Part shown: positions 63,333 to 64,000 of the stretch, piece after piece
Layout of the letters: each line of letters begins with the position of its first letter
Numbering within the stretch: the stretch's first letter is position 1
Assembly: GCF_037126265.1 (NCBI RefSeq)
Contig: NZ_JAYLLN010000001.1
Location: 124,001 to 188,000 of the forward strand
Direction of reading: 5' to 3'
DNA length: 64,000 bases
Origin: Sphingobacterium tenebrionis
Lineage (GTDB): Bacteria; Bacteroidota; Bacteroidia; Sphingobacteriales; Sphingobacteriaceae
Program-made: the position numbers and the translations under genes
Notes under the pieces: model-generated
The model's input: the letters and a program-made list of their open reading frames with translations, nothing else
What the model was told of the DNA's origin: nothing
The model's database searches: none

Positions 63333-64000
63333 ATGAAAAATTGGTTTAAGGAAAATCAGACACATTTGTTTATCATCGGGATTTTCCTCCTTATCGTTGT
63401 ATTTTACTTTACGCCTGTATGGCAGGGTAAAACCTTGTTGCAGAGTGATGTAATGCAAGCCAGAGGAAGTCAGAAAGAGATTTTTGATTTCAGAGAAAAA
63501 GACGGTAATACGCCCTTGTGGACCAACTCCATGTTCGGCGGAATGCCAACCTACCAAATATGGTACGACCATGCCAACAACGTGGCAAGTTATATAGGTC
63601 CAGCTTTGCGTAAAGCTTTCCCTCCACCGGCAGATGTTCTTTTGTTGTTCTTATTAGGGGGTTATTTCCTGTTTTCGGTATTAAAGATTCGACCTTGGTT
63701 GGCCGCCATCGGTGCGGTGGCCCTGGCGTTCTCCTCGTATAATTTTATGTACATTGAGGCTGGGCATATCAATAAAGCCTATGCCATCGCCTATATGGCG
63801 CCCATCATCGGGGCGGTCATTCTCTGTTATCGGGGGAGCCGACTCTGGGGGCCTGCTATCTTAGCCTTATTCCTAGCCTTAGAGATCCGTTCAAACCATA
63901 TACAGATGACTTATTATCTGTTTATTGCCTTACTGGTATTAGTGGGCTTTGAACTGTACTATGCGATTAGGGACAAGAAACTTAAAAACTTTTTGCAGGC
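63333..64000 (+). CDS. YfhO-like membrane protein, N-terminal part (runs off the window)
   Basis: The ATG at 63333 opens a frame that runs to the window edge (222 complete codons). It begins MKNWFKENQTHLFIIGIFLL with a transmembrane helix, then the YfhO family segment SMFGGMPTYQ and several hydrophobic helices. YfhO-like proteins are large, about 800-residue membrane proteins, probably GT-C glycosyltransferases involved in surface polymer or lipid modification. Only the N-terminus is visible. Confidence 0.82.
   Translation, partial: MKNWFKENQTHLFIIGIFLLIVVFYFTPVWQGKTLLQSDVMQARGSQKEIFDFREKDGNTPLWTNSMFGGMPTYQIWYDHANNVASYIGPALRKAFPPPADVLLLFLLGGYFLFSVLKIRPWLAAIGAVALAFSSYNFMYIEAGHINKAYAIAYMAPIIGAVILCYRGSRLWGPAILALFLALEIRSNHIQMTYYLFIALLVLVGFELYYAIRDKKLKNFLQ

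Noticed and set aside
1..64000. tRNA, rRNA, insertion sequence, prophage or CRISPR array
   Set aside because: Nothing in the intergenic gaps or coding frames fits these. Absence is from reading by eye, not from a search.

Overview
The window looks like a chromosomal segment of a Bacteroidota bacterium, most likely family Sphingobacteriaceae. The basis is gene content read by eye: a clade-II type nos cluster, TonB-dependent receptors, the NagB-PIG-L fusion, a PadR-PspC pair and a TPR-type transmembrane regulator. Many genes also carry the Bacteroidota promoter element TAnnTTTG upstream. I saw no tRNA, rRNA, CRISPR array, transposase or prophage gene. The species cannot be fixed from this sequence alone.

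Region 1 (1-12716) is a nitrous oxide respiration island. A Crp/Fnr-type regulator and the edge of a membrane protein gene run leftward. An 11.6 kb rightward run encodes a lipoprotein cytochrome c, NosZ, a nos-associated membrane protein, NosL, NosD, NosF, NosY, a DUF2249 protein, a heme-copper-oxidase-like or NnrS-like membrane protein and a DUF59 protein. It ends with a Met/His-motif lipoprotein and a TonB-dependent receptor carrying the Cys-x3-Met and His-x-Met signature of the OprC/NosA copper receptors. A near-perfect FNR-type palindrome lies in the divergent promoter region. The run reads as a complete path for N2O reduction: outer-membrane copper capture, copper delivery, enzyme maturation and electron supply.

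Region 2 (12773-15764) encodes the oxygen-independent class III ribonucleotide reductase, which suits anaerobic growth. A 12-bp inverted repeat spans the nrdD start codon. The glycyl-radical segment lies in a different reading frame from the rest of NrdD and so forms a separate overlapping ORF, followed by nrdG.

Region 3 (15812-31572) is mixed housekeeping and unknown genes: a TPR regulator, an unrecognised three-gene run (17801-19588), a leftward run of membrane, methyltransferase, DUF2071 and DoxX-like genes, a glycosyltransferase, miaE, a luciferase-like oxidoreductase, a DUF4349 lipoprotein, rlmN, a comF gene interrupted by an in-frame stop, a VanZ-like protein and the PadR-PspC pair.

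Region 4 (31663-44517) has a beta-barrel receptor, a LOG protein, uxaC, an SMP-30-like protein, a long palindromic repeat between two convergent genes, a TlpA-like thiol protein, a NagB-PIG-L fusion, a siderophore-type TonB receptor, a NifU-like protein and a small CarboxypepD-like protein.

Region 5 (44556-64000) is mostly core metabolism and envelope: a LolC/E-like permease, a metallo-beta-lactamase-fold hydrolase, aroE, a TPR protein, an OmpA-family porin, Pit phosphate transporter with DUF47 partner, a histidine kinase, phosphatidylserine decarboxylase, a MORN protein, polA, rsgA, an AsmA-like protein, the TrkH/TrkA potassium uptake pair and the start of a YfhO-like membrane protein.
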